Shown here: in pieces, positions 63,101 through 64,000 of the stretch
Position numbering within the stretch: position 1 is the first letter of the stretch
How the letters are laid out: every line of letters begins with the position of its first letter
Assembly: GCA_001643675.2 (NCBI GenBank)
Contig: LSRY02000019.1
Span: forward strand, 1,312,001-1,376,000
Source of the DNA: Monocercomonoides exilis
Lineage: Eukaryota; Preaxostyla; Oxymonadida; Polymastigidae
DNA: 64,000 bases
Reading direction: 5' to 3'
Made by a program: the position numbers and the translations under genes
The notes under the pieces: generated by a model
What the model was told of the DNA's origin: nothing
The model's input: only the letters and a program-made list of their open reading frames with translations
The model's database searches: none

Positions 63101-64000
63101 GTCGCTGCAGGCCTCAACACGAAAAGTGATGGCTTCAACAGGGGATGTGTCTGTCGAATTGATCCACTTTTTGCTTCCTTCTTCATTTGATACTGAGATT
63201 GAGGCCTTGATATTCTTGTCTTCTGAAGGCATGCTGACGATGAAATCTTGCTCATTCGGGATGCAACAAGGCGAGCTTGGCCAGATGGGTTACTGGTTGT
63301 TTCAGATTTGTGGAGGAATACTAAATATCGACAGCTGCACCTTGAGTTCAGACTGCCTTCAGCACGCGCCCATAGCCGTGTGCGAGAGCGACACAAGCAC
63401 TCAAGCAACAATCATTTCATTGAATGTGAAAAACACAGATATTGGTAATCATCCTCTTATCCATGTGATTCCATCATCAGCAGCAAAACTCCTGAATGGT
63501 GCCACAACGAGCAGTGGGATCATATCTCTTGTTTCATGTTCTTTCGAAGGGATGGTCCGTGCAAATGCAAACAGTGCAGTGCTGTTTTCATCCCATATTT
63601 CAAGCTGTGTTGAGTGCTCCCATTGGAATGTCACGAATGTCAAAAGCACTCAGAGCATCGAGGGAGGCGCGATGAAAGTGGTTGCTGATATTGATGGCCA
63701 ATTCAAGATGGAAAACATCACATTCACAAAATGCTGCGCGGAATGTGAAACAGCTGGAAAAGGAGGAGGCATCTATTTTGACTGTTCGGCTTCCAATGCA
63801 TTCTCCTTCCAGCAGATGACCTTTGATCAGTGCTCTGCAAAACACGGGGAAAACATGTTCTTTCTTTCATCAGACCTAAATGTTTCCATCACAAACCAGT
63901 CTTTAGCGCTTGAAGTGAGTGAGACAGCAGATGATACAAATCTGTTTATCGGAAGCGACTCCACAAAAACAAACTTCGATCTGGGCAGATTTCTGATTGG
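60156..64000 (+). CDS. Secreted parallel beta-helix protein, open to the window end
   Basis: An ATG at 60156, preceded by an in-frame TAA, opens 1,281 codons with no stop or intron up to the last base. Residues 1-23 are a clear signal peptide (MKKTLQQTLFIFIVLLNC). After a Ser/Asn-rich start, beta-helix rungs appear, many of the form C-S-F-x-x-C...GG(G/A): FEDCSFSECSALHGGAIAV, KCIFSECIDTF...GGAVFING, SFEECEAPFNSQ...GGGIFLD, KCCAECETAGKGGGIYFD. N-glycosylation sequons are frequent. Two domain-like starts (GNDVNTCGGVGSECKSIEYG; NDGVDTVVCGFSDYPCHSLN) parallel those of the pseudogene at 15355-22314. A transmembrane helix and pseudokinase may follow beyond the window. Likely a surface or secreted protein; the ligand is unknown. 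Confidence 0.88.
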   Translation, partial: MKKTLQQTLFIFIVLLNCLFSADDCKQTIKNIYSQIITKDNTFKNQQDTAISPSFKNEEIFSSNKIQFSSSETNDIQKFFETENTLTIGYFSQFRINDCLKSNTYESMMLSCVRGEMILLNSSLFVREIILVQTSTPSLLIKRDASKLSMNNCFLELFPTLAVSPFECSNGIVNLINISIINTLQSGALPSLVSTSSSSISSTGLVLISFSSFSSFSTSFENPFIADINLSFSSASHCCFHNISTQNNNMHSKHLRSNQESKIENCFITVCICPFYGVIISGSLGYGDFSSTNTSFIRSRNTYSHKNYSNTTQSFTEGDIAFEDCSFSECSALHGGAIAVSENAKLTVEKCIFSECIDTFNGQYGYGGAVFINGSNCEISNSSFSKCAGTGLSSIGGAFAHISSNISLIVCCSFDNCSSKLGGSVAWYMGGSGSILDSVFKCSYASVYAGTVFLQLQKYDFVISNCYLNKGDTQCGAGGFDTSENNNNKSLEIQFCLFENNTVQKLSHGADIFIGKGYSLNNHTVQILYCLSYSTAPRKVVQCAQYALDCGDDKGVAYDSYLPSPQSEIHISNSGNDVNTCGGVGSECKSIEYGVTRWREQLNQNVYMGEEVFVEDIIEIDWMNIVLNGITNSKSAIKCHEASLTDHLISIGNGSLNAKRISFVCVFNRSAITIGSSGSLQLELCSFTKSAQSNQPSIQPLINAENGYMTIEFVNVSQFVFSQGCAFATSDCKSIIISNTSFSDIECAQNGGCLSASWSKISEGTFSTSINNCIFKRCRVVADGNGGGALFLSLQNTCSATISSCSFEECEAPFNSQVGFGGGIFLDLVHSNATFAITTPSFSVEKPNKAKHGNDLFVKSPNLRESITNETLPLAYALGHSSFGSLQGFTGNDHEHSIPLVLFLEDVGQTIHVRSNDGVDTVVCGFSDYPCHSLNYCVERLDEENAKTVAVLASATIENETTLHNLDLKSSNTSKAEITCIKSLQASTRKVMASTGDVSVELIHFLLPSSFDTEIEALIFLSSEGMLTMKSCSFGMQQGELGQMGYWLFQICGGILNIDSCTLSSDCLQHAPIAVCESDTSTQATIISLNVKNTDIGNHPLIHVIPSSAAKLLNGATTSSGIISLVSCSFEGMVRANANSAVLFSSHISSCVECSHWNVTNVKSTQSIEGGAMKVVADIDGQFKMENITFTKCCAECETAGKGGGIYFDCSASNAFSFQQMTFDQCSAKHGENMFFLSSDLNVSITNQSLALEVSETADDTNLFIGSDSTKTNFDLGRFLI

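Noticed and set aside
1-64000. Reassignment of TAA/TAG to glutamine
   Set aside because: The 6,239-, 2,514- and more than 1,281-codon intact frames and the USP contain many Gln codons, all CAA or CAG, and no internal TAA or TAG. Intact genes end in all three standard stops.
1-64000. tRNA genes, rRNA genes, CRISPR arrays
   Set aside because: Looked for B-box-like GTTCRANNCC on both strands. The few matches (for example near 1866 and 12191) lie inside coding or relic sequence without a foldable cloverleaf. No rRNA-like GC-balanced block and no regularly spaced repeats were seen.

Overview
This window is nuclear DNA of a protist. Genes contain short GT-AG spliceosomal introns (46-113 nt) that restore reading frames exactly, spacers are very AT-rich, and proteins carry long Ser, Glu/Lys and Arg tracts. 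The protein families (large secreted parallel beta-helix proteins joined to a pseudokinase, a multi-copy all-helical family, SERINC, Thg1, USP, EF-hand/WD40) and the standard genetic code fit a metamonad of the Preaxostyla, most like the oxymonad Monocercomonoides. The organism is inferred from gene content and memory, not from a search.

Layout. 1-2.6 kb: USP deubiquitinase (minus strand, C-terminus cut by the window edge). 3.2-8 kb: decayed copies of coiled-coil genes and a relic of a helical-repeat family. 10.1-11.6 kb: an intact member of that helical family (plus). 11.7-13.7 kb: GC-rich coiled-coil gene (minus), probably broken at its 3' end. 15.4-22.3 kb: a 7 kb beta-helix/transmembrane/pseudokinase surface-protein gene (plus) with at least four disabling lesions. 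22.9-25.3 kb: a complete pogo/Tigger-like DNA transposon with perfect 42-bp TIRs, a TA duplication and an intact intron-containing transposase. 25.6-27.6 kb: SERINC membrane protein, seven exons (plus). 28.2-46.9 kb: one uninterrupted 6,239-codon reading frame (minus). 47.5-55.3 kb: EF-hand/WD40 protein of 2,514 aa (plus), divergent from the giant gene. 55.5-56.9 kb: tRNA-His guanylyltransferase Thg1 (plus). 57.0 kb: a 52-A homopolymer. 57.4-58.7 kb: poorly resolved minus-strand coding-like sequence. 60.2 kb to the end: an open, signal-peptide-bearing beta-helix protein of more than 1,281 aa (plus) that runs off the window.

The housekeeping genes (USP, SERINC, Thg1, WD40 protein) are single and intact, whereas lineage-specific families (beta-helix proteins, coiled-coil proteins, the helical family) appear both as intact genes and as relics, which suggests gene-family birth and death. 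In most multi-exon genes the introns are crowded at the 5' end and followed by one long terminal exon. No operon-like organisation, rRNA, tRNA or CRISPR array was seen.
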